This document shows positions 11,219 to 24,012 of a DNA stretch of 64,000 nt, piece after piece. The notes beneath the pieces were generated by a model. It was not told the origin of the DNA. It searched no databases and saw nothing but the letters and a program-made list of their open reading frames with translations. The stretch is taken from NCBI GenBank assembly GCA_014773175.1, contig VXCM01000116.1, positions 248,001-312,000 on the forward strand. Direction: 5' to 3'. Source of the DNA: Lucifuga dentata. Lineage: Eukaryota > Chordata > Actinopteri > Ophidiiformes > Bythitidae. The position numbers and the translations under genes are program-made. Positions within the stretch are counted from its first letter, which is position 1. Each line of letters opens with the position of its first letter.

Positions 11219-14200
11219 GGATCCCACAGTAATGATAGTTTTAGTGGGAAAGTCTAAATGACACATGCAAACTATGTTCCTTTGTAGCAGCGGCGTATAT
11301 GTTCTGACGCATCAAAGACGAGGACAACAGCTGACTTGCGTGCTCCTTCCCTCCCTCTCCACTAGACTTTTATTATGTAGCTGATATGTAGCAGTAGAAC
11401 AAAAAGAAAGTGACAGCTTTAATGTGATATCAATGCATTCCCAGGGTCAGAGCACTTTTGCTCTCCATTTACTGATCATCTGGCTTTCAGGAAACCCCGC
11501 CTGACATGTTTTAAAGCAAAAACCTGCCCTTATTATCTCTGCCTTTGGTGTAATGAAACTGACAAGATAATATTTTCACACAGCCTAATAAGAAGACACA
11601 GTCTACTGGTTTGTTGTAATTCGCCGCCTTTGTTCTGGCTCGCTCCTGTCTTTCCTTCTGTCGTCTTCTCTTTCATGATTGTTTTGCTGGTCATGATGAT
11701 ATCGCTTTGAAAAGGAGAAGAAAAGAGGAGGAATCAGGTCTGTTCAGTCTGTAGCATCTGTAGCCTCACCAGCTTCAACTGTCTCTTTTATGTTTTTTCA
11801 GCCCTTTTTTCATATATGAACCCCCACTATAGCTCATTCCTACTCAGTACACACACACGCACACACAGCAACTTTATCTCATCTTTGCAACCACAACAGT
11901 GCAACGAAGAAAGCAGCGCGGCTCCATCTCTGAGAAATCAGCAACTGTGAGATAATTCTGTAACTAATAAAGTGAAAGGGGGCCCTTTGATGGCGGAAGC
12001 TGAAAAGATATTTTATTTTTTTGTGTGTGGGATTTGAGATGTGTGATTCTATGGAGCGAGCTCGCTCCCCTGCTGCTAGGCTCTGGCTGGAAGCTGGCCC
12101 CCCTCTGGCTAATGTTATGGAAAATCGGAGGAATTTTATGGCTGTCTTTTCCCTCAGCCCCCTTTTTTCTTTTGTTCCCCTTTGAAGAATGACTTTAGAC
12201 ATTTTATTTACATATTTAACCATGGATGAAAGAAATGAAGGATGAGGAAGCAAAGCTCCTTGGGTTCTTTGGGGAATTTTGATCAGTAAAAATGAGTTGA
12301 AGCTAATACAGTTTTGTTTGCGTGGACTGAAATTTGATGAGTATCAAACACGCCGGCGTGGTGGTGACATTTCTGAAACTGACACCATCAGTCATCTGAG
12401 GGGAAAAAAATGATCTACTTCTATCAGCTCGGGACCATTATGAGTAATATTTCTTTTAATTGAAGTGGTTAGATTACTTGCATGCTGTTCCAACATGTGA
12501 GGTATGCTATGGGAGAGATGGGGGACGTTTTCGACATGTTTGGCATTGTTCCCTGCATTGAAAGGGCATGTTGATTAAACGTACGGGTGGGGTAGGGCTA
12601 TAATCTTCTTAACCAAGGCCCTCCTCTTCTCTTTCAGAACCACAATGAGAAGAAACAACACACTCTGTTGGAGGTGAGACTATTTGTCCACATGCCCTGC
12701 ACATTGTCACAGGATCCTGTTCTCCCTCCTGATCGCATGCATTCAGCGTTTAGCTCGGATGATCCTATTGATCAACATAATCTGTTTTTTCTCTCTTATT
12801 GCCATTCAACATTTTGTGAAGTGCTTGATACGATAAATGAATAAATGATTCATTTGCAGTGTTAATGAATGCTTTTAGTATCAGAAAATGCAGTGCAAAC
12901 AAACTAGTCCAAATCACTTGAAGCACGTTTTAGAAAATGTTAAAAAGAGAGGCAGAAGCCTGGATAATGCAATCAAAATCTGATCTATCGCAGTTTAAAA
13001 GATTTTCTTAAAGGATAATTTCATTTAATTTTACAGTTGGTGTTTTTCTGTCCAGTTTGAAATTCTGGAGCTTTACTAAGAGCAGCAGTTTTAGCAAAGG
13101 GTCAGACGTTTTGAGGAAATGCATATGAATCGAGTGATTAATTATTGACGAACCCTGTCAACATCAAAGCCTGCAGTATTCTTTGCTGGTGTGGTTTAAA
13201 TAGTTCAAAAAGTAAGTTATTAATGAGAGCTAAATTGTCCCACTCTTATTTTCACGCTGCTCTGTTAAAATCAGCTTTGTCTCAGCTGTGTAATATTACT
13301 GTATAGTCCCATCCGTTGAAGATTAACCGTAGAAACTTCTTTGATACGAGGGAGCCTTTTTGTGACCTCTTAAGTGTTTATGGAGTAGATTAGTATAATT
13401 ATAAGGATGGCGGACCTTTATGTGACTGTGAATCTGTCAGCCATTCTGGAATAAGCTCTGCCCTAATGAATTTTGTTTGTTAAAAACCCAGTAACATCTG
13501 GGTCGAGGCTGCTTTGAAACAGCAATATTAGTTTAGGGGTGTGTCTTACATCATCCTCTTTCATGTGGTGGTCGAGAAGAGGAAGGGAGGAAGAAGCCGG
13601 GGAGGGAGGGGGGGTTTATTAGAGTTCAGCAACTTAAGACGAAGCCTTGAACCAAAACAGTTACAGTCAACTGCTTGCAAAATGCATTTTGGAAAATCAC
13701 GTCAGACCCGGCGGAGATGTCAGCAAGAGTGGAACGAATGAAGATGAGAGCAATCGTGAATGTTACAGTCGGACTAGGAAGACGAAAGAGGAGGGAAAAG
13801 TCAAAAAAAAAGAGGCAAACATTTTACTTCAAGCATTGGTGAAGGACACTGATCGCAATATTATTACCCAAGGTCCTTGTGGGGGCACTTGAGTGTGAAT
13901 TGCTAATCAGAAAGGCCTTCCCTGGTCTAATCCCTCTTTGAGTGGCCGGCCTGGAATCAGCGCGTCTAGGGAGACTCCCCACTGCTTCTGGCTCTGGAGG
14001 CTCCATTCAACAGCAGAACCCTCCTTTCCCATTCCCACAGTCCCCTCACACTACGTAGAACAGCCATGCACGCACACACACACACACACACACATCTTTG
14101 AGCACACGCATGCACATGTGCATGCACCCACACACATACTCATCCTCCTCCAACCAAATTAGATTAGACCCTTCCCTTTCTCCCCAGCAAGGCGCTGGTC

Positions 14201-15220
14201 TTTTCTCTGCCCGAACCTTTATCCTATGCTTTTGTCTCTGCTTTAAAAAAGAGAAACAAATTCCCAAACAACTCCCCTCCTAAGAATGCACTGGTTTGGA
14301 AAAGGATGAGGGGAAGGCGGACATCTTTAGCAGACCTTAGGTGATTCTATAATATTGCCAGTCCTTTGGTGTGTCTGCTCTAATGATGTGTGGATGTGGG
14401 GGAGAAAGGCAGTGTGGCTGGCAAAGCAGTGAGAACGAGGCCAGCTGTGCATCATGTCAACCTGTTACCCCACAACAACACGAGCCGTTCCTGACAGCAG
14501 CACTAAGGATCTCTTTATTCTGGCCCCTTGCTAACATTGTCCAATGTTTGCTCAGTTTGGTGATGAATCCTTCCTGCCCAGAATAAATAAAGTTCAGTTG
14601 CTGTGTCCCCGCATGACATGTGAACTAATGTGTCCAAGTCTTGTTGTATTACTTATTTTGATTCATCGATGTGTCTTTTATTCCTTGTAAACCAGTAATG
14701 GACACTGACGCATATAGGCAAAATAAGTTGAAAGGGTCTTTTGTAGGATTGTGGTGTGGAAGCTTATTCCTCCTGGTCCACACAATCCCAAAAGCAGCAA
14801 ATTGAGATCAAAGCAAAATTAAAGCTGACTCGTTCAAAGCAAGATAAAAATGTGTGAGCCTGCAGCGAAATTTTCTCTATTGATTTCCTCCTTTGCTTGC
14901 ACTCTGCGGGACTGTGCCGGCTGTGCTGCACTCAGCTCCAGAACTGGAGACTGTGAGGCTGCTGCAGGGAGGAAGGAAACGAGTATCGATACGGACAAAA
15001 ACGCCATCATAATGATCAGGGATGAACAGATTTCACAGAGCAGTTAAGATCTAAGTGATCGGGTAACTTTTTATTGTCCTCCAAAGTCTATTTTCACTTT
15101 GTATTAAAGACACAGGGAGGAATAACGAGATCTAAAGGCAAGCATGAAAGGAGCATGAAGGCCGGAGTTACGTTTTGCTGTTTGCTGTATGTTTTGTTAT
15201 TCGAGATGATTCTCCATACA
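11219..15220. other. Intergenic DNA, largely unique
   Basis: No protein gene recognised. It includes a (CA)n tract at about 14071-14094 and an exon-like 36-nt block at 12638-12673, described separately. Several GC-richer patches (about 11880-12180, 13540-14020, 14380-14590) could be regulatory, but nothing in the sequence proves it. Confidence 0.5.
12638..12673 (+). other. Exon-like block of unknown gene (36 nt)
   Basis: A pyrimidine tract and acceptor (cctcctcttctctttcag) directly precede 36 nt that are open in one frame (NHNEKKQHTLLE). A GTGAGA donor follows immediately. A branch-point-like ttaac lies about 27 nt upstream of the acceptor. It could be a microexon, a non-coding upstream exon of tmem132d, part of an lncRNA, or chance. 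No partner exon was found nearby. Confidence 0.25.
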
Positions 15221-15226
15221 TGTTGA

Positions 15227-16335
15227 CATTTACATGCACATAATACTCAGATTTTTTTTTTTTTTTTTNTTTTTTTTTTTTTTTTTGTCTGTTCTGCAAT
15301 AAAGGCAATAATACAAGTAAAAGGCAGAGTATACATGGACGGAATTAATCGGATTCCATGCTTCACTGAATACACACGAGGCATTGCATAATCATAGCAT
15401 GAGTGCGAGTCCACCAGGTGAGGAAATTCACGGAAAGATAGCTTACGCTGTGTTTCTCGTGACCTGGGAACTCAAAATTTCCAATTTCTGACCAGGTTAA
15501 AAAAAAACAAAAACACCCCCCCTCAAGTCAGAATCTGACTTGGAAAGTCAGATTAGCTTTCCCAACCCCAAGCTCAGACAGACGTCATTTCAACATGGCT
15601 GCTCACAAGTAAACATGAATGCAAACATTAATTTCTGTATTTCTAAACAGAAGCACTTTCTTTTAACCAAGACACAGTTAAACATGTAAACCTGGCAATG
15701 GAGTAGCTGTTATGAAAAAGTAAAAAATCTAATTAAAATGTAGCTTCTTTTGGTCTGACAGAGCAAACAAAATTAAAGTTTTCACAGAGGCGTCCATGTT
15801 GTCTTCTACTTTGCTAGCTTGAACACACGGCAGTGGAAAATAAGAATTAATTCATTAAGTCCTAATTCCATTTTACGACTTTCAAGTTCTGAGGTACAAC
15901 ATTACTCTGATTATAACATTTACATCCAGAACAAATTGATTTACAATTACATAATCTAAGTCACCTACTTGGAGTAAGCTTATTCTGATTTATGGCAATT
16001 TCAATTAGAACGTTTGCACATTATACACATTAAAACTCTGATTATATTCAGATTAAGGCAATAAATAAATTTTTTTCAAATGTCATGTAAACATGATAAT
16101 TAGATTGGAACTTGCTTTTCCTCATTGCTGGACTCTCCTCATACCGTGATGCACAACATGTCATGCATATTTGTGAACCATGCAGCATATTAATTCTGTC
16201 CATATATACATATTACTGGCATTATTGCCTTAATTGGAGTACAGATAAAAAGCGTACATATAAATGTACAGACTGTTTGAAGAAATTGATTTATTTCCTT
16301 AATTTGAGTATAATCAAAGTTTTAAAGTGAATGTT
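15227..16335. repeat. Cluster of GTTTACATGCA-family fragments
   Basis: It holds a left-end fragment at about 15227-15340 broken by a T-homopolymer with an N (15269), then a fragment in reverse orientation at about 15903-16010, then a forward copy from about 16022 to 16330. The segment between, 15440-15900, has gaactc and aattcc words resembling those near 9700. No coding sequence. Confidence 0.55.
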
Positions 16336-17290
16336 AATGTACTGAGAGTCTCGTGCATGAGTTTTTCTTTTCTTTTTTTTATAACTGATTTTCTTATATA
16401 GGCATCAATAACACACTGAATAAACCATCCAGAAAAAAATAAATAAATTTAAAAAAACAGGCCTGTATGAGTATAGCATCTTCAACCCCCTCAGCCAACC
16501 AAACCACCTCTCTCAATCTGACCCCTCCAAAAAAAAAACAAAAACAAAAAACAACATAATCCGTCAATAAATTAGAACCAATAGAAAAAAGGTATATGAT
16601 ATAAAAAAAAGGTATAACTAAAATAAAAATGAAAAAAAAGTACACATATCATACACATATCAATCTATACACACTCACACACACACACACACAAATGTAC
16701 ATTATAAAAACCATTTCAACAATTAACTTTAAATACAATCATACATACAGTACATACATTTAAGCCAATCCCATGAAACGCTCACTTATGAGTTTATTTT
16801 TTAAGAAGCCAGATATGGACTCTGTCTCTCTGAAGCTGATTTACATTTGCAAGAACATTGAAGAGCTCCTTTCTCTTTGCTGTTTTCATTTGCTTTCATG
16901 TGGTCGTGCAATCAGACATAGATGGAGTTTTCTCAGCGCTGCCCAACAGGTTCATATTGGAAATACGTCAGCTTTAATTAGAGAGTCAGCTTGAACGTCA
17001 TGTTCCAATAATAACACAACAGCAAACAAAATGGCTTTGTTACGCCGAGCACAAATCTAGGTAATTATGGGTAATTTACCATCAGTCTACTTGCGCTGCA
17101 GGTTGTGGGTAAGGTGTGAAGGGATGAGTGAAGGTGCAGGTGAAGGATTCAGGGTTGCATTTGAAGTCTTGACAAGCCTCGCAGTGAAACCTGAACAGGT
17201 ATGAAGACAAGCTGGAACAATCAGTGTCTGCTCGCACCGCAGACCAGCAGCGTCTTCTGAGCGTCTGCTTTTCTTCACGCTGGAGCTTCA
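16336..17290. other. Intergenic DNA, low-complexity A/T and (CA)n
   Basis: A- and T-rich DNA with a CA tract near 16670-16694. No gene is supported: the open frames are short and skewed by homopolymers. Confidence 0.5.
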
Positions 17291-17295
17291 CACAG

Positions 17296-17365
17296 AATGT
17301 TTGCATGCATATTAAAACTTCGATTATACTCAGGTTAAGGCAATACATTTTTTGCAAACATCAGG
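17296..17365 (+). repeat. GTTTACATGCA-family left-end fragment
   Basis: It starts GTTTGCATGCATATTAAAAC and continues with the family's ctcaggttaaggcaatac word, then the similarity stops. This is a truncated copy. Confidence 0.6.
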
Positions 17366-17734
17366 AGCAAACTGGGGAATATAAGATAATTGGCACTGAT
17401 CTTATGTCGTTAGAGTAATGGAAAGTCCAGTTATATGGTCCTTTTCCTTTTTAAATAATCTTTATTAAATAAACATGATCCTTTTCTGACTCTGCTCATC
17501 CTTTATTTGGTGAGTTTTGGTTGCTTCCTTCTGGTCATAGATACAAACTTCCTTATCATAAAATCAATAGATAAAATCACTCCTTTATCCCAGCAGCTAT
17601 TAGTTTTATAAATATCTCACTGTAAGGTTTTTTATCATATTGTCTTGTTTGATCTTTAACTGTTTTGTGTTATTTGCTGCTGTCTACAATCCAAATTGCC
17701 TCACAATGACAATAAATCAGGATGGATTGATTGT

Positions 17735-17916
17735 AAACACCATAATTAGATTAACATTAGCATGAAATTACTCGTCCAACTAACAGACCTGGATTATGCT
17801 ATTGTAAATCAATTTATTCAAGCATGTAAATGTTATAATTGGAGTTAGAAACCTCCACATGCATTTCCTCCCTTAATGGCGGACTCTTCTCATACTCCAT
17901 TTATGCAGCCTGTGTG
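17735..17916 (+). repeat. GTTTACATGCA-family internal fragment
   Basis: It carries internal words of the family (gattatgctattgtaaatca, ttattcaagcatgtaaa) but lacks the left end. It abuts the next, more complete copy directly. Confidence 0.55.
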
Positions 17917-18868
17917 TTTAGATGCACATTAAAACTTTGATTATACTCAGATTATGGTAATAAATAGATTTTTTTTTTTCAAATGTCAAGTATACACCTT
18001 AAAGGACCATACCGTCCATTTTGCATGTTTGAGCCTAATATGTTCAATTTTCATACACCTAATGTTACTGAAAATCATTTCCCAAAGCATACTACTGGAA
18101 CGGTGAATTAAAAATGTTTTTCCTACCTTCCAGACTGCCATTGGTTTCAGTTCATTCTGTTATGCTATTAAAATCAACTTGTTGATGCCTGAAACATTCT
18201 TGGGATAGGTAATCCATCATCATGAACAAGACGTATATTCAGGTTTTTTTTAAGTTTTGTAATTTTAGTGTTCAAGCACAATAAACAGTGCGGAGTGAAT
18301 GTATGTCTCCACTGGGGGAATACAGTCCCAAAAGAAGACCTGCATTTATTGAAAAATTTAAACGACTTCATAAGGCTGCGTATCTATTAGCAGGCGAAAC
18401 ATCAATTTTTAATGTGGGTGTATCGCTTGAATATTTGATGTTGAAAGGTTAAAAGGTTTTGCAAAATATAAGGAAAGCAGAAATACAGTTTTATCCTTTG
18501 AGAAATGGTTGTCAGTAAACGTAACATGTATGAAAACTGAATATATTAGGCCTCAAACATGAAAAATGGATGGTATGGTCCTTTAATTATACTGAAATCA
18601 GAGTAAAATGGAGTAAACTTACTCCAAGCATTAGACCTAGATTATGCAATTGTAAATTGATTAATTCGGGCACGTAAATAATCATAATTAGAGTCAGCCA
18701 TCTCCATATGCATTTCTTCACCTGGCAGATCCGCTGCATAGTCCAATTACGCAACGTGTCTTAAATATTGAGCTAATCCTCTTAATTCTCTCCACATATA
18801 CGTCTTACTTGCATTATTGCCTTAATTACACTACAGACAAATAATCAGAGTATAGCTTGCAGGTAAAC
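17917..18868 (+). mobile_element. GTTTACATGCA-family element split by a TTAA MITE
   Basis: The left part (17917-17998) and right part (18587-18868, ending in GGTAAAC) together match the layout of the copies at 7706 and 60009. They are separated exactly by a TTAA-flanked element. The host element is therefore older than the insertion. Confidence 0.7.
17999..18586 (+). mobile_element. TTAA-flanked MITE, subfamily A (copy 2, intact)
   Basis: A complete 588-bp copy with no assembly gap. It begins TTAAAGGACCATACCGTCC and ends GGTCCTTTAA, with terminal inverted repeats of about 88 bp. There is no open reading frame for a transposase. This is the best reference copy in the window. It interrupts a GTTTACATGCA-family element. 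Confidence 0.9.
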
Positions 18869-20258
18869 GTATTGACTGTGTTGTGTAAATTTGGCGAATG
18901 GCGGATTCCTATTAATTCTATCAATGTATACTTCCGTCTTTCATTTTTGCTTTTGTTGCAGTAAAGACAAATATCAGAGCATGTAAATGTGCTGACAGTC
19001 TTGCACATCAAACGCCATCTACAGTAGACCAATGTGTTATATGTGTTAACATATTGGGAAACTGATAAGAAATCTGAAATCTCTGTAAGTCAGAAACTCG
19101 AAGCTTCAACAACCGACACCAACTCATCTCTTTGTTTGTCTGTGGCTGTAAAACACACACAAGAATTCATTTGCACATCAATCTTGCTTTCTCCAGCTTT
19201 CTGTTGTTAGGTGTAACACCTGGGCAAGCTGAAAGGAAGGTGAATGAAGCTGAGGAAAATGTCTTTTAATCTGTTTCAGATATAGTTTCATAGCTGTAAG
19301 CAGTCTTACCTCATCTATGAAGCTTCCTCCTCAGACAGAGGGATCACTGTATCTGTAGGCATTCCTGAGGCTCAAATATCAAAACAGCACTAAATAACCT
19401 GTCATTCTCTTTCCCCAGAACACTGACGACGCTGCGTGATCAAGCTTGTGGTCCATTTTTGTGTGAAAAATACCCTGAAATGGTATAATCTCTAAAGTTC
19501 AAAGGTCATCCCACTGAAGGGTCATTTCAAATTTCTGAAAGCTGAGCTGTAATATTACATTTCAATCCGTGTTTTTGAGATATAGCACAATATTTGTAGA
19601 TGATAGCGGGAGTAAAAATATCCTGTTTTCAACCATTTTGGTAACCAGTTATGGAATGTGCCTGTGGGCTTTTTTCCCTTTACATTCTGAGCCATCGCTG
19701 TTTGACTTTTACGCGTCTGAGGTTAAATAGATGTCCCAGACACTGATACAGAACTTAATACCAAGAGATTTCTACTTCACATCAGGAACTCAGGACCACC
19801 TAGTGCTGTAGCATGGGAAGGCTGTGACATACAACACCGTGAAAAGAGGAAGTGACACAGTCAAAAACACACTCGTCCTGTTCTGAGCTGTTTGACACGT
19901 GTTTCGTACGTCCTGTTTGATAGGTGGCAGTTTTATCTCCAAAATATGCGGATGGGATCATTAGGGAATGACTGTTTTCTCTCTGATTAAACAACTTATG
20001 AAACAAGTATTCATCTCTATCTCATGTCTGTCCNCACACACACACACACAGTTTCCTGCAGACGATACCCCACTGCAGTCTCCTCTCATGAGAAAGGATG
20101 TTGCTATATGGCAGCTTTTGGATTTTTTTTTGTTTTTGGTTGCTCTGATATGAAGAGCAATGAACGAAGAGCAAAGAAAGTGAGGACAATAAATGTCCAA
20201 AGATGGCTGTGTCATTATAATGCACATTAGACCTGGTGCAAATCAGGTATGAAGGACC
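18869..20258. other. Intergenic DNA, no gene seen
   Basis: Further decayed fragments of the GTTTACATGCA family lie at about 18880-18995. The rest looks unique. A (CA)n tract with an N join sits at 20034. Confidence 0.5.
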
Positions 20259-20260
20259 TA

Positions 20261-21325
20261 CAGTGGGGTCCAAAAGTCTGAGACCACTGTGAAAATGCTT
20301 CTATTTTGCATTCTTTTTAAATTTAATGNAGTGGGGTCCAAAAGTCTGAGACCACTGTGAAAATGCTTCTATTTTGCATTCTTTTTAAATTTAATGCAAT
20401 ATTTTTCATTACAAATCATAATATCATCTTAAAGGACCATACCATCCATTTGTGCCTAATATATTCAATTTTCATACATGTTACATTACTGACAACCATT
20501 TCCTGAAGGATAAAACCGCATTTCAGCTTTCCTTGTATTTTTCAAAATCTCTTCATCTTTCAAAATCAAATATTCAAGCGATACACCCACCTTAAAAATT
20601 GATGTTTCGNAATCTCTTCATCTTTCAAAATCAAATATTCAAGCGATACACCCACCTTAAAAATTGATGTTTCGCCAGCTAATAGTTATACAAAATTATG
20701 AAGTCAAGGTCGTTTAAATTTTTGGATAAATGCAGGTCTTCTTTTGGGACTGTATTCCCTTCTGGAGACATACATTCACTCCACACTTTTTGTTACGCTT
20801 AAACACTAAAATTGCGGAAAAAAAACAAAAACCCTGAATATACATCATGTTCGCGATGATAGATTACCTATCCCAAGAACGTTTCGAGTATCAACAAGTT
20901 GAGTTTAATAGAAGCATGGAAGGTAGGAAAAACATTTTTTAACTCATTGTTCCAGTAGTATGCTTTGGGAAATGTTGTCAGTAACCTTACATGTATGAAA
21001 ATTGAATATATTAGGCTCATACATGCAAAATGGGTGGTATAGTCCTTTAACAATTCAAGTGAAAAGTTGAATCTTTGAAAAATGTAGATGAATTTCAGAG
21101 TATGTTAGTATTTGGTGTGTCCTCCTTTTTGTTTTAATGACAGCATCACTCCAGCTGGCATGGACTCCACAAGTTTGTGCAAAACCTGATGACCCAAGTT
21201 ATCCCAGCATGATTTGATACCGTTTCAATGAGCTTCTTGTGATGTCAGACTTTCTGATTATTTCAGATTTACATGGAAAAAAATCATGGATTTTCAATGT
21301 GGTCTCAGACTTTTGGACTCCACTG
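20261..21325 (+). mobile_element. Tc1/mariner-like non-autonomous element with nested MITE
   Basis: It begins CAGTGGGGTCCAAAAGTCTG and ends with the inverted counterpart CAGACTTTTGGACTCCACTG. It is preceded by TA, as expected for Tc1/mariner insertion; the right flank is TT, so the duplication is imperfect. Without the nested element at 20429-21050, and after removing the duplicated flank at the N (20329), the host is only about 0.4 kb. It is a deletion derivative with no transposase. Confidence 0.8.
20429..21050 (-). mobile_element. TTAA-flanked MITE, subfamily A (copy 3), nested
   Basis: TTAAAGGACCATACCATCC at the left, TAGTCCTTTAA at the right. Internal order is reversed relative to copies 1 and 2 (the gataaaacc word lies at the left and agtatgctttggg at the right), so it is inserted in the opposite orientation. 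An N join at 20610 duplicates about 60 bp. It sits inside the Tc1-like element. Confidence 0.85.
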
Positions 21326-22242
21326 TTGCATTAGTTGCATTCATTGTTTAACAACTACAACAACTCTATCTAACGTCTTAAGCCTTCATTATCATTTTCC
21401 CTAACAACAAGGAAGAGGTGTGTATTTGTGTGTGTGTGTGTGCTGTGTGAACCTCACAGGAAGGACAGCAGAGTTTCTCATCCATCCAATTATTATTCTG
21501 TTTCATCTTCACCGCAGATGTTGGGAAGATCTATGTTGTCATTTTCCTGAGAAGACCAAAAGGAGGGTAAACAAACTCGTTTTAAGTGCTGTCTTGAGTG
21601 TCAAGTGCTGCTGACGGTCCACATTCAGACTGAGCCTGTTACTGTCTAAACAGGGTGACGGCAGACGGATCAGCAGGACAGAAAGACAAAAATGGCTGGG
21701 GCCCTGTCCCCTGGAAGTCGATGTTGTCTCTCTCCTGATCCCTCTCCCTTCTGATGATAGACACCCTTGTCTCTATCCTAAAGCCATTAGGACATCCTCT
21801 CACCGCCATGTCCCGTCCTTCTCTGTCTGGACAAACAACTGCATCCCCTCTACGTGTCAAGCGTCTGTTTCCTCCCTCGCCATTGACACAATCTCTCACC
21901 TCTTCTGCCAGCGTGGTTTTGACAAAGAGAGCCCGGCGTTTCAGGTTCGGGAAGGTTTCCATTAGCACCTTTTGGTGAAGCCCTTTCATCCGGCCATTAT
22001 TGCCCTTGTGATCTGGCCACGTAGGGCTGTGAAACTACCGCCGTGGTGACGTCAAAGCAGACAGAGCCAACAGCCTCAGGAGGAAGTCCTCAGCAGAGAA
22101 AGGACTCTTTCTGTTTGCTCCCTCTCTAATTGTTTGCTCTGCTGTCTGGAGGTGTTTGTTTATCTCTGTTGACATTTTTGCTTGGTGTTGACATCTGATA
22201 TGTGTCATAGGCACGCCATTCACAACTGTAGTGCAGCCCAGT
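21326..22242. other. Intergenic DNA with a GC-richer island
   Basis: The stretch 21640-22080 is clearly GC-richer than its neighbours and open on both strands (116 codons minus, 21639-21989). I recognise no domain in either frame. It could be a conserved regulatory block or an unannotated exon; coding is not demonstrated. Confidence 0.4.
22047..22054. promoter_or_regulatory. Palindromic CRE motif
   Basis: A perfect TGACGTCA, the CREB/ATF site, at the edge of the GC-richer island. Whether it is used is unknown. Confidence 0.3.
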
Positions 22243-22828
22243 TTAAAGGACCACATTGGTGCATGTTGAAGCCTAATATATATAAAGTAAAACCCTCAAC
22301 CATTTAACAAAACGTACTACTTGAGCAGTATTATAATTGTTTTTCCTATGTTCCAGACTGCCATTGGTTTCAGTTTATTCCAGTACACTATTAAAATCAA
22401 CTTGTAGAGAGTTGAAACGTGCTTGAGATAATCCATCACAGCGAACACAATATCTATTTAACTTTTTTCTTTTTTTTTTTTTTTTTTTTNTTTTTTTTTT
22501 TTTTTTTTTGAAGTAACCTTATTTAACCAGTTCAACATGGAGCTACATGGAAGAAAATATATGTCTCTGCTGGGAAATAAAGTCCTGGGAGAAGATGGAC
22601 GACCGTGCCTTCTACATTCAGATGTACATGTTAACTGGCAAAATATTGAATTTAAAGGTGGGTGTATCACCTTAACAAATAATTTTGAAAGATTAGGGGA
22701 TTTAGCAAAATAAAAGGAAAACGAAAATATGGTTTTATATTTTGGAAAGTGGTTGTTGGTAACATAACATGTATGCAGGTCATATTTATTGGGCTTTGAC
22801 ATGCAAAATCACTGGTATGATCCTTTCA
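22243..22828 (+). mobile_element. TTAA-flanked MITE, subfamily B (copy 4)
   Basis: The left end is TTAAAGGACCACATTGG; the right end, ATGATCCTTTCA, has lost the TTAA. The internal layout (tactacttgagcagt, ggtgggtgtatcacctt) matches the more diverged copies at 39258 and 50175. A T-homopolymer with an N (22490) sits in the middle. Confidence 0.75.
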
Positions 22829-24012
22829 CACCCTTGAATGTCCATATAGGTTTTTGTAGTACAAGTTTATATTGCTATTACCCTATAGTAAAAACAAAAT
22901 TATGTCTACCTAGACACATTTGAGTCCATATAAATGGGTTAGTTATGAATAAACTTTGTACGTGCAGATTTGTGCATGATTTGTTCAGTGCCAGATAATT
23001 CATTTCTCCTCAGAGGCATAAAATGATTAATCCATTCTCGTTGAATACCAAGGGATGTACTTCTATTGACTGGACAAACTATTAATGGCATCCTGTTTAT
23101 TTGAAGTGATTACATGGGTTTGTTCCCATCTGTCTCATGGGAGGAAGTTCTGTCCCTATGCAGATGCTGTTTTTCAGAAGTAGAATGGTGAAGCAGCAAG
23201 CAGGCATGCAACAGAGCAGATTTAAGGAAACTGAAATAGAACAATGGCTCCTCCAAGCCTGTGTCCTATTTCAGCAGGGAACAATGCTTAAATTGTGGCA
23301 CTTTTCCATACACATGAAAAACATGGGATGCTTCTATAGAGCCGTACACATTTTTGCGATATTTTTGTTCCATTTCCTTTGAAATGTGTTAGGGGAAACA
23401 CAGAAGCTCCCGCAGAGCATGAAATGTTCCTCTTATTCTAAAGAAATTGTGATGTGGACACAAGATGATATAGTAAAACTATAGTAATTTAGTTTGAGAT
23501 TATGTTTCAATAGAAATGCTGCATGAGCCTTGGACAGATGGCAGCTATACAGCAAATAGTAGGATATGTATTTTTAGTTCCACCTAAAGTGTGTTTTTGT
23601 TGTTTTAGATATACGACCTCCATATAAATCCAATCCACACAAAGAAATGGCAGTAAAGCAGCTGGAAGGCTTAGTGACGGCTCCCATCTCTGGGAATGCA
23701 AAGACCCCCTGGACAAACTTGGCTGAAGGACGCCCCGCCCACTTATTGTCCGACGGCCTGATTGTTTGTTGTCATTGTGGTATTGTTTTCACTGTCACGT
23801 TTTGATCTTGGTTTATGACTCCAGATGTTGGCAGAGGGATGCTATCCCACAGAAAAGACATTTCAGGCCCGTCTCTGATGTTCTCTGTGGTGTGTTGCTC
23901 CTAAAACAGCAAACAGAATCTTCCTCCCAAAACACCAAGCAACCACTGGCCTGTACATGGGAAATGACCTTGTTTGTTAACTGTGTATTTAAAATGAATT
24001 GGACAAAATTAC
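22829..24012. other. Intergenic DNA, apparently unique
   Basis: No gene, repeat family or array recognised in this stretch. Confidence 0.5.

Noticed and set aside
21639..21989. 116-codon minus-strand ORF as a gene
   Set aside because: No recognisable domain, and the opposite strand is equally open. Kept only as a GC-rich island worth checking.
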